A DNA stretch of 64,000 bases, from contig OZ244803.1 in assembly GCA_965220045.1 (NCBI GenBank), positions 496,001-560,000 on the forward strand, given 5' to 3'. Below are positions 35,635 through 44,069 of the stretch, in pieces (position 1 is the first letter of the stretch; each line of letters starts with the position of its first letter). A program made the position numbers and the translations under genes. This DNA comes from VXOZ01 sp965220045. Lineage in GTDB: Bacteria; Chloroflexota; UBA11872; VXOZ01. The notes under the pieces are model-generated. The model was not told the DNA's origin. It made no database searches and saw only the letters and a list, made by a program, of their open reading frames with translations.

Positions 35635-35658
35635 CACGGACGCTTGCTACTGAGAATA

Positions 35659-35692
35659 CGAAAGGCGCGGCATGCCGCGCCTTTCGTGTATC
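35659..35692 (+). terminator. Intrinsic terminator after the solute-binding gene
   Basis: 12-bp perfect stem CGAAAGGCGCGG / CCGCGCCTTTCG with loop CATG (35659-35686), then TGTATCTTTG. It lies 25 bp after the stop codon. The remaining gap to 35934 holds no recognised element. Confidence 0.75.
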
Positions 35693-35934
35693 TTTGCCCA
35701 GAGAGCGTATGTTGCGGGGTCCGAATCATACGCTGAACAGCGATGATTGCCGGCTCCGTTCTTTAGACTCAAATTGTGGTGGTTTCTTTTCCGCTATGGC
35801 AGGCGGTTGAGCACCCCTATGCATGAGAATCCGGGGAGGCGTGGCCGGAACCAGGTGCTGGTAAAGGCCGTGACACCCACCAGAGAGAGTGGTAGAGTGG
35901 TGGTGTGACCGTCGCTGAGCGAGAGGAGCAGCAC

Positions 35935-36297
35935 GTGGCGATAATCGACACCCACAAGGCGTTTGAGCGCCTGAGCAAGGCGGGATTCGACAAAGCAATG
36001 GCTGAAGCCCTGCTTGAAACGATGGGCGAGTCGCATGACGCTCTGGCGACGAAATCCGATATAGCGGACATGGCGACGAAAGCCGACATCCGCGCGCTGC
36101 AACAAGCCATGAGTAAGCATGCGACCAAGGCCGACATAGCGGACATGGCAACCAAAGCGGACATAGCGGACATGGCAACCAAAGCCGACCTGCGAGAACT
36201 GGAATTGCGCATTCGGCACGACCTTACGCTGCGGTTGGGTGGGCTTGTAGTGGGCGCGGCTGCCGTGCTTGCCATGCTGGAACTGGTGGGGCGCTGA
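35935..36297 (+). CDS. DUF1640/MCUR1-like coiled-coil membrane protein (expanded paralog)
   Basis: 120 residues from GTG 35935, chosen because GAGGAG lies six bases upstream. The head (IDTHKAFERLSKAGFDKAMAEALLETMGESHDAL) matches the 73-residue protein at 10767-10988. It is followed by a coiled-coil stretch of ATKADIADM-type nine-residue repeats, then ATKADLRELELRIRHDL and a C-terminal hydrophobic anchor (GGLVVGAAAVLAMLELV). The repeats are also visible as 27-bp units in the DNA, so length has probably changed by slippage or unequal exchange. Function unknown. Here it stands alone rather than in the dehydrogenase operon. Confidence 0.75.
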   Translation: MAIIDTHKAFERLSKAGFDKAMAEALLETMGESHDALATKSDIADMATKADIRALQQAMSKHATKADIADMATKADIADMATKADLRELELRIRHDLTLRLGGLVVGAAAVLAMLELVGR

Positions 36298-36407
36298 GTG
36301 CAGATGTGGGCGGGTGGGTTCTCCTGCCCAGTCAGTTGAGATTGTACGATCGTGGGCGCCAGGCGCGCCCGTTTTGTTTCTAAATTAGTTGTAGGGAGAG
36401 ATTGGCC

Positions 36408-37226
36408 GTGGCAACTGAGACGAGGACAGCATTGCGCATTCTTGGTACGCATTGGTCAACGCCGAATGCGCGTGATGCGGGTTGGGTGGAAGAAGCGTTC
36501 GATCTCAACCCGGCGGAGACCGGTTTCGTGGCGCTCCATCTGTGGAATGTGGGCGACGCAAACGGCCCCGCTATTCCGGATGACTATTTCGTGGATATGG
36601 GCATAGCCGAAGGCCAAATGGAGTCGGTGCGGATTTGCGACAACTACATCCGACCGGCAATAGCGGCGGCGCGTGCCGCCGGGCTGCAGATTTTCCACGT
36701 GGAACCGGGGAACATCGCCATGAAGTACGACTCGGTCCACCACATGCTGGAAGACGAGGATGTAAATCCGCCTCCCGGCCCAGCGCGCCCGCCGGAGGCC
36801 AATCCGGGCTGGAACCTGGAGCGCGCGGAACGCTCTCACGGCGCGGGCTACGGCGACTGGGAGGGCTGGGAGCAGTTGCGCATCATGGAGTCTTGCGACG
36901 CTGAGCCCGGCGATCAAGTGATCCTCTCGAGCGCCCAATTCGACCGCATCTGCCGCAGCAAGGGCATCAAGAATCTCATCTACACCGGATTTGCCGCGAA
37001 TATGTGCATTTTAGGCTCTGCCGGTGGTACTCAGCCAATGCTCGGCTACGGCTACAGGGTCTTCCTCATCCGCGAAGCGACGCTGGCGGTGGAGTATCCG
37101 GATACGTTTGCCGAGCGGCTCATGACCCGCTCGGCGCTCAAGTACTTCCAACAGGCGGTGGGCGATACGGTTGGGTACGATCAATTCATCGAGGCCTGCG
37201 AGTCGGTGGCAGCGGCTCGGCGTTAG
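36408..37226 (+). CDS. Isochorismatase-fold (cysteine hydrolase-like) protein
   Basis: 272 residues from GTG 36408, with GGGAGA about eight bases upstream. The fold is recognisable from TGFVALHLWNVGD, IRPAIAAARAAGLQIFHVEPGN, DQVILSSAQFDRICRSKGIKNLIYTGFAANMCIL and YRVFLIREATLAVEYPD. The nucleophile Cys200 is present in GFAANMCI. The family Asp normally found in the first strand (VVDxQ) is replaced here by the HLWN context, so the catalytic triad may be incomplete or rearranged. Substrate unknown; isochorismate itself is unlikely. Confidence 0.8.
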   Translation: MATETRTALRILGTHWSTPNARDAGWVEEAFDLNPAETGFVALHLWNVGDANGPAIPDDYFVDMGIAEGQMESVRICDNYIRPAIAAARAAGLQIFHVEPGNIAMKYDSVHHMLEDEDVNPPPGPARPPEANPGWNLERAERSHGAGYGDWEGWEQLRIMESCDAEPGDQVILSSAQFDRICRSKGIKNLIYTGFAANMCILGSAGGTQPMLGYGYRVFLIREATLAVEYPDTFAERLMTRSALKYFQQAVGDTVGYDQFIEACESVAAARR

Positions 37227-37325
37227 GCTACTGCCGCATGGGGATGTGAGCCCGTGCCCATGTGTGTTTGCGGCGCGCGTACAACTGTATGGTGATTTGC
37301 TGAGAAACAAAGGAGTTTGAGGCAG

Positions 37326-38495
37326 ATGGGACGCAAGACCTTCAGGCGCAGCGCGAGCCTCGTATGGGCATCCTTCTTGATGCTTACCCTCATATCCTTT
37401 ACGGCCTCGTGTGGGGGAGATGATGACAGGGACACGAAGCCTTCCGACGAGCCTCCGGCAGCGCAGGCGCCGTTGATCCGTGTTGTGACGACGTCTAACA
37501 TCATCGCGGATTGGGCCAGGGTGGTCGGTGGAGACCGCGTCGAAGTCATCAGCCTCATGCCCGTAGACGTCGATCCCCACACCTTCCAACCCGGGCCGCG
37601 CGACGCGGCGCAGATCGCGGAAGCCGATGTGGTGCTGGCCGTTGGTCTGGGCATGGAGGGATTCTGGCTGGAAGACCTCTTGAAGAACGTGGCGAAAGAC
37701 CCCTCCATCGTGCTGGCTTTGGGCGAACTCATCGAGCCTATTCACGCCCACGCCGACGAAGAGGATGATGCCCACGAAGAAGACGCGGATGAACATGAGC
37801 ACGACGAAGACGAAGACGAGCATAGTGACGACGAAGAGAACGGGCATGACGAAGACGATGACGAGCATGCCGACGACGAAGAGAACGGGCATGACGAAGA
37901 TGAAGACGAACATGCTGACGACGAAGACGAGCATGCGGACGAGGAAGACGGGCACGGACACGTGCACGGTCCGGAGAACCCGCACTTTTGGTTCGATCCA
38001 ATTCGCGCGATGGTCGCCATTGACGCCATTGCTGCCCGGTTCGCGAAGCTGGATCCTGCCCATGCCGACGTGTACTTCACCAACGCGGCTGCGTACAACG
38101 AAGCACTTGATGAACTGCACCATTGGATCGAGCACGAGGTCAGCGAAGTCGCGCCGGAGCGGCGGCTCTTATTGACTTCACACGATAGTTTCCGATACTT
38201 CGCCGAGCGATACGGTTTTGAGGTGGTGGGAGTGATTCTGGGTGTTTCCACCGACGTGGATGCATCGGCGGAACACTTGGCGGAGCTTGTTGAATTGGTA
38301 AAGGAGCGGGATGTCCCCGCAGTGTTCGGCGAGACCATCACGAGCGAGCGTTTAGCGCAGACTTTGGCGAATGAGACCGGCACGAAGCTCGTGCGGCTCT
38401 ACTCAGACTCGCTGGGCGCCGCAGGCAGCGGCGCTGAAACCTACATCGGCATGGTGCAGGAGAACGTGAAACGCGTTGTTGAGGCGCTGCGATGA
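37326..38495 (+). CDS. znuA: Metal ABC transporter substrate-binding lipoprotein (ZnuA-like)
   Basis: 389 residues from ATG 37326 (AAGGAG ten bases upstream). Signal with lipobox SFTASCGG, so it is surface anchored. Metal ligands typical of the cluster A-I family are visible: DPHTFQPGP, NPHFWFDP, VFGETITS and LYSDSLG. Between them lies an exceptionally long His/Asp/Glu loop (about residues 139-217) with a 15-residue unit (45 bp at DNA level, 37827-37871 and 37872-37916) repeated. A His-rich loop points to zinc, but manganese cannot be excluded. First gene of a three-gene operon whose stop overlaps the ATPase start by 4 bp. Confidence 0.88.
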   Translation: MGRKTFRRSASLVWASFLMLTLISFTASCGGDDDRDTKPSDEPPAAQAPLIRVVTTSNIIADWARVVGGDRVEVISLMPVDVDPHTFQPGPRDAAQIAEADVVLAVGLGMEGFWLEDLLKNVAKDPSIVLALGELIEPIHAHADEEDDAHEEDADEHEHDEDEDEHSDDEENGHDEDDDEHADDEENGHDEDEDEHADDEDEHADEEDGHGHVHGPENPHFWFDPIRAMVAIDAIAARFAKLDPAHADVYFTNAAAYNEALDELHHWIEHEVSEVAPERRLLLTSHDSFRYFAERYGFEVVGVILGVSTDVDASAEHLAELVELVKERDVPAVFGETITSERLAQTLANETGTKLVRLYSDSLGAAGSGAETYIGMVQENVKRVVEALR

Positions 38496-39283
38496 CGTCG
38501 GATTCTCCAGATCCGACCGGCAATGGCAACTCCGTCACAGCGGAGCCGTCGCTCGTTGTTGAAAATCTGGTCGTCGATCGCGGCGATATCCAGGTGCTCA
38601 ATGGCGTCACGTTCTCGGCCCAGAGCGGTCACATCATGGGCGTCATCGGTCCCAACGGCGCCGGCAAGAGCACCCTGTTCAACACGCTCACCGGGCTACT
38701 CCCAGCCAGAGAAGGCCGAGTGCTCATCAACGGCGAGCCAATTAGCAGCGCCCGGGGTTCGGTAGCGTTTGTCCCGCAGCGGCAGAACATCAACTGGGAC
38801 CTGCCCATGACCGTGAGGGACATGGTCATGCTGGGGCGAACGCGGCGCATCGGCTGGTTTCGCCGGCCGGATCGTGCCGACAGGGAAGCGGTCGAGGACG
38901 CCCTCAATCAGGTCTGGATGTGGGACAGGCGGTCATCGTTAGTCTCCGAACTCTCCGGCGGGCAGCAACAGCGCATTTTCATCGCCCGGGCCCTAGCGCA
39001 GGGTGTGGACGTGCTCATCCTCGATGAGGCCTTTCGGGGCGTCGACTTCACCTCTCAAGAGGTCATGACCCTGGTACTGCAGGAGATGCGGGACGCGGGC
39101 AAGACCATCCTCTTGGCGTCCCACAATATCAACTACATTCGACGGTTGTCCGATGAGTGCCTTTGCCTGAACCGCAGCGTGGTAGCCTGCGGCCCCACGG
39201 CAGAGGTGCTCGTGCCCAAGAACATGGAGGAGTTGTATCGGTCGGTAGACATCTACCGCGCCTACGAGAGCGAGCAGATCTGA
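38492..39283 (+). CDS. znuC: Metal ABC transporter ATP-binding protein (ZnuC-like)
   Basis: 263 residues. Walker A GPNGAGKS (53-60), Q-loop VPQRQNINW, signature LSGGQQQR (154-161) and Walker B LILDEAF (Ala instead of the usual Pro after DE). The switch His is in LLASHNINYI. ATG overlaps the upstream stop (ATGA) and its own stop overlaps the permease start (TGATG), so the three genes are tightly coupled. It powers import of the metal captured by the lipoprotein. Confidence 0.92.
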   Translation: MTSDSPDPTGNGNSVTAEPSLVVENLVVDRGDIQVLNGVTFSAQSGHIMGVIGPNGAGKSTLFNTLTGLLPAREGRVLINGEPISSARGSVAFVPQRQNINWDLPMTVRDMVMLGRTRRIGWFRRPDRADREAVEDALNQVWMWDRRSSLVSELSGGQQQRIFIARALAQGVDVLILDEAFRGVDFTSQEVMTLVLQEMRDAGKTILLASHNINYIRRLSDECLCLNRSVVACGPTAEVLVPKNMEELYRSVDIYRAYESEQI

Positions 39284-40104
39284 TGGATGTCGTTATCGAC
39301 ATTCTCGTCGCTCCATTTCAATACGGTTTCATGGTGCGGGCGCTCATTGTTTCGCTCTTGGTAGGCATCATGTGCCCCATGCTGGGCGCCTACGTTGTGA
39401 CCAAGGGCCTGGGGTTCATGGGCGATGCGCTCTCCCACGCCGTGCTGCCCGGCATGGTCGCGGCCTTTCTCATTGGGATAAATCCCTTCCTGGGGGCGAT
39501 TCCCATGGGGATTGCCGTCGCGCTCCTAAGCGGCTACTTGATACGACGCGCGGGCGTCAGCGCCGATACGTCGGTAGGCATTCTCTTTGCGGGGCTTTTT
39601 GCGCTCGGCGTGGTGATGCTGTCGTTTACGCGGGGACTGCGAGTGAGCCTGGAGGACATCCTCCTCGGCCAGGTGCTGGGGGTGACCACCCGCGACGTGG
39701 TGGTGACCGCCGTGATGGCGGGCGCGGTGCTGGCGGTACTCTACCTGCTGCACAAGGAGTTCGTGTTTGCCAGCTTCGACCCGGCGGGAGCGTCGGTCAT
39801 CGGTCTGCCGACCCAGGCCTTAGATTATCTTCTTCTGGCCCTGTTGGCCGTGGTCATTGTGCTGGCGATCCAGGCGGTAGGTATCGTGCTGGTGTTGGCC
39901 ATGCTAATCACACCGGCGGCGACGTCGTTCCTGCTGGTGCGCAACTTTCCCAAGGCGATGTTTACCGGGTCGCTCCTTGGAGTGATCTCGGCTCTGGCGG
40001 GGCTTTACCTCTCGTATCACTACAACCTGCCCTCCGGACCATCGATGGCTCTGATCGCGACGGTCATTTTCGCGATGGTAGTGGCAGTGAAGAAGGCACG
40101 CTAG
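39283..40104 (+). CDS. znuB: Metal ABC transporter permease (ZnuB-like)
   Basis: 273 residues, highly hydrophobic, with about eight or nine predicted membrane helices (for example ALIVSLLVGIMCPMLGAYVV and LALLAVVIVLAIQAVGIVLV). GLGFMGDALSHAVLPG is the cytoplasmic coupling motif of ABC-3 permeases. It starts at ATG 39283, which shares bases with the ATPase stop codon. Last gene of the operon. No Fur/Zur gene lies in the window. Confidence 0.92.
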   Translation: MDVVIDILVAPFQYGFMVRALIVSLLVGIMCPMLGAYVVTKGLGFMGDALSHAVLPGMVAAFLIGINPFLGAIPMGIAVALLSGYLIRRAGVSADTSVGILFAGLFALGVVMLSFTRGLRVSLEDILLGQVLGVTTRDVVVTAVMAGAVLAVLYLLHKEFVFASFDPAGASVIGLPTQALDYLLLALLAVVIVLAIQAVGIVLVLAMLITPAATSFLLVRNFPKAMFTGSLLGVISALAGLYLSYHYNLPSGPSMALIATVIFAMVVAVKKAR

Positions 40105-40290
40105 GGAGACGATGCCGCCGGTCTGGAGAGGGTCTGTCGGAATTTCGTTTCAATGCGCGAGACTGAGTCCGCAGCGCTCGGCAATGCCGCATTGGGCGCG
40201 GTGGCGCTTTCCAGTCGCCTCCATTCAAATACGCTAATCTTGAACAAATGCGGTATTCTCGCGGTGGGAAAGCGAGAGGAGTGAATAGCC

Positions 40291-41208
40291 ATGTATCCGA
40301 ACGGCGCACAGTTTTGCCTGAGCCTGACGTTCGACGTTGAGATGTGCACCAACTTCCCGTATTGGACGTCGGTGTGGGACCACCGCAAGGGCGCAATCGA
40401 TGCGGACTGTAAGCTGTACATCCAGAAGCTGAACGCAGTGGCGGAGAAGTACGGCGTTAAGCTGCACTACTTCCTGGTGGGGAGCGCGTTGGAAGACCCC
40501 GACCTCGATTACTTGAGAGCGGGGGTGGAGGCCGGACACGCGTTCGGCAACCATACCTATTCACATGTCAACGTGCGGGCGCAAGACATTCCGCAGCTCC
40601 AGGTGACGTACGCGGCGGCGCCGTGGCGGGCGCACGGGCGTTCCGCGCTCACGTGCATCCGCGACGAGCTGCGCCAGACCAGCAGCGCCATGAGGGAGGT
40701 GTTGGGCGTGGATCCGGTCGGCTTTCGCACGCCCGGCGGGTTCGTTGACGGTCTGCACACCGTGCCCGATGTCCAAGACCTACTGAAAGTTGAAGGCTTT
40801 GGCTACGCCTCCTCGCACTATCTGTTTCCGGTGGACCCTACGCGCAAACGACCGCCGCGTGTGCAACTGGAGTCGGCCATGCGCGAGAGTCTCGACTCGT
40901 TGCAGCCGTATCGCTATCCCAACGGCCTGCCGGAGCTGCCGCCTACGGGCATTACCGACATCTGGGGATTCCGCTACCTGGATTTGGATCGTTGGGAGTT
41001 CATAGACCTGCTCAAGCACGGCATCGACCACGCCCACGCCAACGGTCAGGTGTTCACCATGACGTTCCATCCGCCGGTGCTGGCAGCCAGAGACCCCCAC
41101 TGCGACGTGCTGGAAACGGTCTTGCCGTATGCGCTGGAGATGCCCGGCGGCTGCTGGATCGCTACGAATGACGAGATCTTCGAGCACGTGTTGCCTAGCG
41201 TTGCTTGA
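40291..41208 (+). CDS. Polysaccharide deacetylase (NodB-homology) family protein
   Basis: 305 residues, no signal peptide. NodB motifs: LTFDVEM (motif 1, Asp15 with DVE in place of the usual DDG), GNHTYSHVN (the metal-binding H-x3-H, ~92-97), FRTPGG (motif 3) and MTFHPPV (C-terminal His). It resembles the cytosolic PuuE/HpPgdA-like branch rather than cell-wall chitin deacetylases (inference). The start ATG has GAGGAG nine bases upstream. Monocistronic. Confidence 0.85.
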   Translation: MYPNGAQFCLSLTFDVEMCTNFPYWTSVWDHRKGAIDADCKLYIQKLNAVAEKYGVKLHYFLVGSALEDPDLDYLRAGVEAGHAFGNHTYSHVNVRAQDIPQLQVTYAAAPWRAHGRSALTCIRDELRQTSSAMREVLGVDPVGFRTPGGFVDGLHTVPDVQDLLKVEGFGYASSHYLFPVDPTRKRPPRVQLESAMRESLDSLQPYRYPNGLPELPPTGITDIWGFRYLDLDRWEFIDLLKHGIDHAHANGQVFTMTFHPPVLAARDPHCDVLETVLPYALEMPGGCWIATNDEIFEHVLPSVA

Positions 41209-41235
41209 TTGCCTGATGCAACCCGTGTCTTCTGA

Positions 41236-41330
41236 TCCCCTCTCCCGCTGGGAGAGGGCTAGGGTGAGGGGATCATGTTCGCATTCCTCAAGACGAGAGG
41301 TGAAGGGGCACGACATGTCGTGCCCCTCCG
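41236..41330. repeat. Two dispersed palindromes after the deacetylase gene
   Basis: First, a CCCCTCTCCCGCTGGGAGAGGG...GGGTGAGGGG repeat (41236-41274), a family also found near 51847, 53911, 55340 and 56672. Second, a perfect AGGGGCACGACATGTCGTGCCCCT-type palindrome (41304-41327), also found at 45497 and 45710. They may end transcription of the preceding gene. Confidence 0.75.
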
Positions 41331-41419
41331 TGACATACTCATTGCATGGTGAGAATCAACCCACATGGTAGAGACGAGATCACAGGAGTGTCTGCACGCA
41401 ATTCTAAGGAGAGTGCCCC

Positions 41420-42628
41420 ATGAGAAAGACGATTGACGAACTGGGCGTGACTTTTGATACGGAGTTCGAGGCGGCCGCGGCTAAGGACGTTTCCCTGGCC
41501 GATGACGGGATCGTACATCTTTGTACGCGCGTCGACCCCAAGCCCACGGGCTTTGACGAGCACTTTAAAGGCGTGCCCACGCAGTACCGCTACAGCGTGC
41601 GCGTCACCGCGCACCGGGAGACACCCGCGCTGCGCATTCACGTGCACACAGACAAAGAGTTGGGCGGCTGGTACATCCAGTTTGGCGGCTTCATCAAGCG
41701 CTCCGGCGGCTGGGAGCCGATTCCGCTGGAGAATGCCACCAACGTGCCGGACACCAGTGACGTGCTCATTACGCTTGCCTTGCAAGAGGGCGAATCCGTA
41801 GTGCTGGGCAGCATGCCGTTCATCGCGCCGTCGGAATTGGAGACGCAGCTTGAGGCGCTCATGCGAACGGAAAGTCACGTCTGGTCGACCCGGGTTCTGG
41901 CTGAAACGGCTAAGGGCCGCAAGATTTGGGCGTTGGAGACCGCGCCGCGTGCCAAGCGCATCGTGATGGCGGGCACGTCGCAAGGCGCCGAGCCGGTGGC
42001 GGAACGCCTGGTGGAGTTGGCGCGGCGGCTTACGGTCGATCTCACGGACTCGCGCTGGCTGCTGGACAACTACCAGGTGAGTTTGGTGCCGATGATCAAT
42101 CCCGACGGCGCGGCGGAGGGGTACAGCCTGCTCAACGGCAGCGGCGAAGTGGTAGCCGGCGGTTACAAGGCGGCGGTATCCGGCGAACCGTGTCCGGAGG
42201 AGAGCAAGGCATTGGCAGACTACGTCGCTCTCGCGCCCACGCAGGCCTATCTGGAGTTCCACGCCCACTACCGCACGATACCGCCGGGAGAGGAAGACCA
42301 TCTGGGCGTGCGCAAGCTGCACCTGCTCAATCCCGGCATGACCGACATCTATCCGGCCGATACGGATCCTGAGTACGTCGAGCGGTTCAATGCGGTCATG
42401 CGCCAGCGGCTCGGCGACCACAACGACCACAGGCCCATCGGCCAGTGGTGGAAACCGGCGGCGTTCTTCACGCCCAACCTCGCGCGGCTCCATCACCACT
42501 GCATGTTCTACGCCGTGCAGTCGTGGAACTACGACATCCAGGCCACCACCGGCTGGGCCGAACGCTACCTCTACGCCGCGGCGGAGGGGATCGCTATTGC
42601 CAGCGGCGAACCAACGTGGCGGGCGTGA
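41420..42628 (+). CDS. M14 carboxypeptidase-like protein with an altered zinc site
   Basis: 402 residues. The N-terminal half is a beta-rich domain of unknown type, the C-terminal half an M14-like fold (RIVMAGTSQGAEPVAERLVEL, LVPMINPDGAAEGY, AYLEFHAHYR). At the position of the first zinc ligand the HxxE motif reads Q188-x-x-E191. The third ligand region is H281-A-H283. A Gln at the first site suggests reduced or altered metal binding, so activity is doubtful. ATG 41420 follows AAGGAG by eight bases. No signal peptide. Confidence 0.7.
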   Translation: MRKTIDELGVTFDTEFEAAAAKDVSLADDGIVHLCTRVDPKPTGFDEHFKGVPTQYRYSVRVTAHRETPALRIHVHTDKELGGWYIQFGGFIKRSGGWEPIPLENATNVPDTSDVLITLALQEGESVVLGSMPFIAPSELETQLEALMRTESHVWSTRVLAETAKGRKIWALETAPRAKRIVMAGTSQGAEPVAERLVELARRLTVDLTDSRWLLDNYQVSLVPMINPDGAAEGYSLLNGSGEVVAGGYKAAVSGEPCPEESKALADYVALAPTQAYLEFHAHYRTIPPGEEDHLGVRKLHLLNPGMTDIYPADTDPEYVERFNAVMRQRLGDHNDHRPIGQWWKPAAFFTPNLARLHHHCMFYAVQSWNYDIQATTGWAERYLYAAAEGIAIASGEPTWRA

Positions 42629-42717
42629 GTTGCATAAAGCTGCTGACTCGGCGGTGTCTCATAGCAAGCTGAACCGGTGGATAGCCCGCGGGCGGGGCCT
42701 TGTTCCCGCCTACTTCA

Positions 42718-43614
42718 TTATGGGTTGTTGAAGGGCTTCCAGTAGATCAGCACCCGATTGCGATTGAGGTCGGCTACATACAGGTTGTCGTCTTCGTCAA
42801 ACGTGGCCGCATAGGGCATGGAGCCAAAGTCGTTCAAGAATCCTGAGGGAGTCGCCCTTGGTACTAAAGGGTCATCGTAGAACGCGACGAAACGTGGGCC
42901 AAACCAGCCATTGAAGCCCACGACCATTCTATTCGTGCTGTCGAAGGCAGGCTCCCATGTGGCAACTGCTTCATCTCGTCTGATTCCACTAACATCTCTC
43001 ACTCTCTTGAGCCCCCAGTTCGGCGCCAAGTATCGACCCTCGACAGCACCCAGTTCGCTGATTACCCTGACTGCGGCGGGGGCGAGAATGGCTGAGTGAT
43101 TGCCCATAGGGGTCAAGTGAGCGGCAAACACCAAGAGTCGCCAGTTGCCTGCAATCTCTAGCGAGTGGTCAGAGACGTAGAGATTGCCGTGCCGGTCAAT
43201 AGAGAGCGCGCCCGGGAAGCAGAGCATGTCGGCCTGCGGCGCGCCAACGATCTCCTGAGGCCTATCCCACGGCCCGATGTAGGCTCTGGGATTGCACTTG
43301 TTCCCCGTCGCACTCTTTTGTCCCAGAATCACGTCAACGACGGGTTCGCCAAGCGGATTGCGCAGTCGCAGCACCCGGTGGTTATACGAGTCGCTGATCC
43401 AAATGGCTTCACCATTGCCTACCGGAGCTATGCCGCGAATATAGGGTCTTCCCAATTCCCTCCCTCCTTCTGCATGCCCCTCTACTGCTGGAATTCCAAA
43501 TGTCGTGGGGCCAAGCTGGACCCGTTCACTTGATCCCGGCACCGGAATGCTTGCGCGGAAAGTCGAAATGGTCTTGACCGGCACCGAGTGATCCGTAAGC
43601 GGCAGACACTTCAA
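42718..43614 (-). CDS. NHL-repeat beta-propeller protein, possibly 5' truncated
   Basis: 298 residues read from TTG 43614. Propeller blades are seen as GEAIWISDSYNHRVLRLRNP, GALSIDRHGNLYVSDHS and YAATFDEDDNLYVADLNRNRVLIYW. Neither a signal peptide nor a good ribosome site precedes the start, and an in-frame stop lies just upstream, so the N-terminus of an exported ancestor may have been lost. Such proteins are usually extracytoplasmic. Function unknown. Confidence 0.6.
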   Translation of the reverse strand: MKCLPLTDHSVPVKTISTFRASIPVPGSSERVQLGPTTFGIPAVEGHAEGGRELGRPYIRGIAPVGNGEAIWISDSYNHRVLRLRNPLGEPVVDVILGQKSATGNKCNPRAYIGPWDRPQEIVGAPQADMLCFPGALSIDRHGNLYVSDHSLEIAGNWRLLVFAAHLTPMGNHSAILAPAAVRVISELGAVEGRYLAPNWGLKRVRDVSGIRRDEAVATWEPAFDSTNRMVVGFNGWFGPRFVAFYDDPLVPRATPSGFLNDFGSMPYAATFDEDDNLYVADLNRNRVLIYWKPFNNP

Positions 43615-44069
43615 AGTACCGTCGTAGTAGGCCTAGCGAAGCCCGCACGCTGCAGTTAGTATGAGTTAACTATCCTAAATGTGACAAGTCAATCACTTGT
43701 GCCGGGTGCCTTGCCCTCTCTGTGGCAGGCGAGAGTACTCCCTATGCCAGAATCTTGCTTACGCTCGCCAAGCTGGTATACTACCCCCAACGTTGGCCGC
43801 CGGCCTCACGGGAGTCTCTTGGGATGTCCCGATGGTAGTCGAGATTGAATGTGTGTGTGCCGAAGAGAGGAGAAAGAGGATTTGACGACGGCACGAATGG
43901 GGCAGGGCGTGCGTGATCTGGCATGCTCTTTCGATGCTGGCAGCATGTCAATTTAAAGGGCGAGAGCTCTTGTAGGTCGGTATCTGTCTTGGTTGACTGG
44001 CAGCGAGAATGGCGGCACAAGTACGCAGGGATCGGAATCTCAGTATTTATGTATCCGGAGGAAGAAAAC
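43615..44069. other. Intergenic region upstream of the second EGGC(I)C solute-binding gene
   Basis: No gene seen. A candidate promoter is at 43755-43782 and a small inverted repeat (ACAAGT-ACTTGT) near 43684-43700. Confidence 0.5.
43755..43782 (+). promoter_or_regulatory. Candidate promoter for the 44070 solute-binding gene
   Basis: TTGCTT, 16-bp spacer, TATACT (3/6 and 5/6). It would give a ~280-nt leader. Confidence 0.3.
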
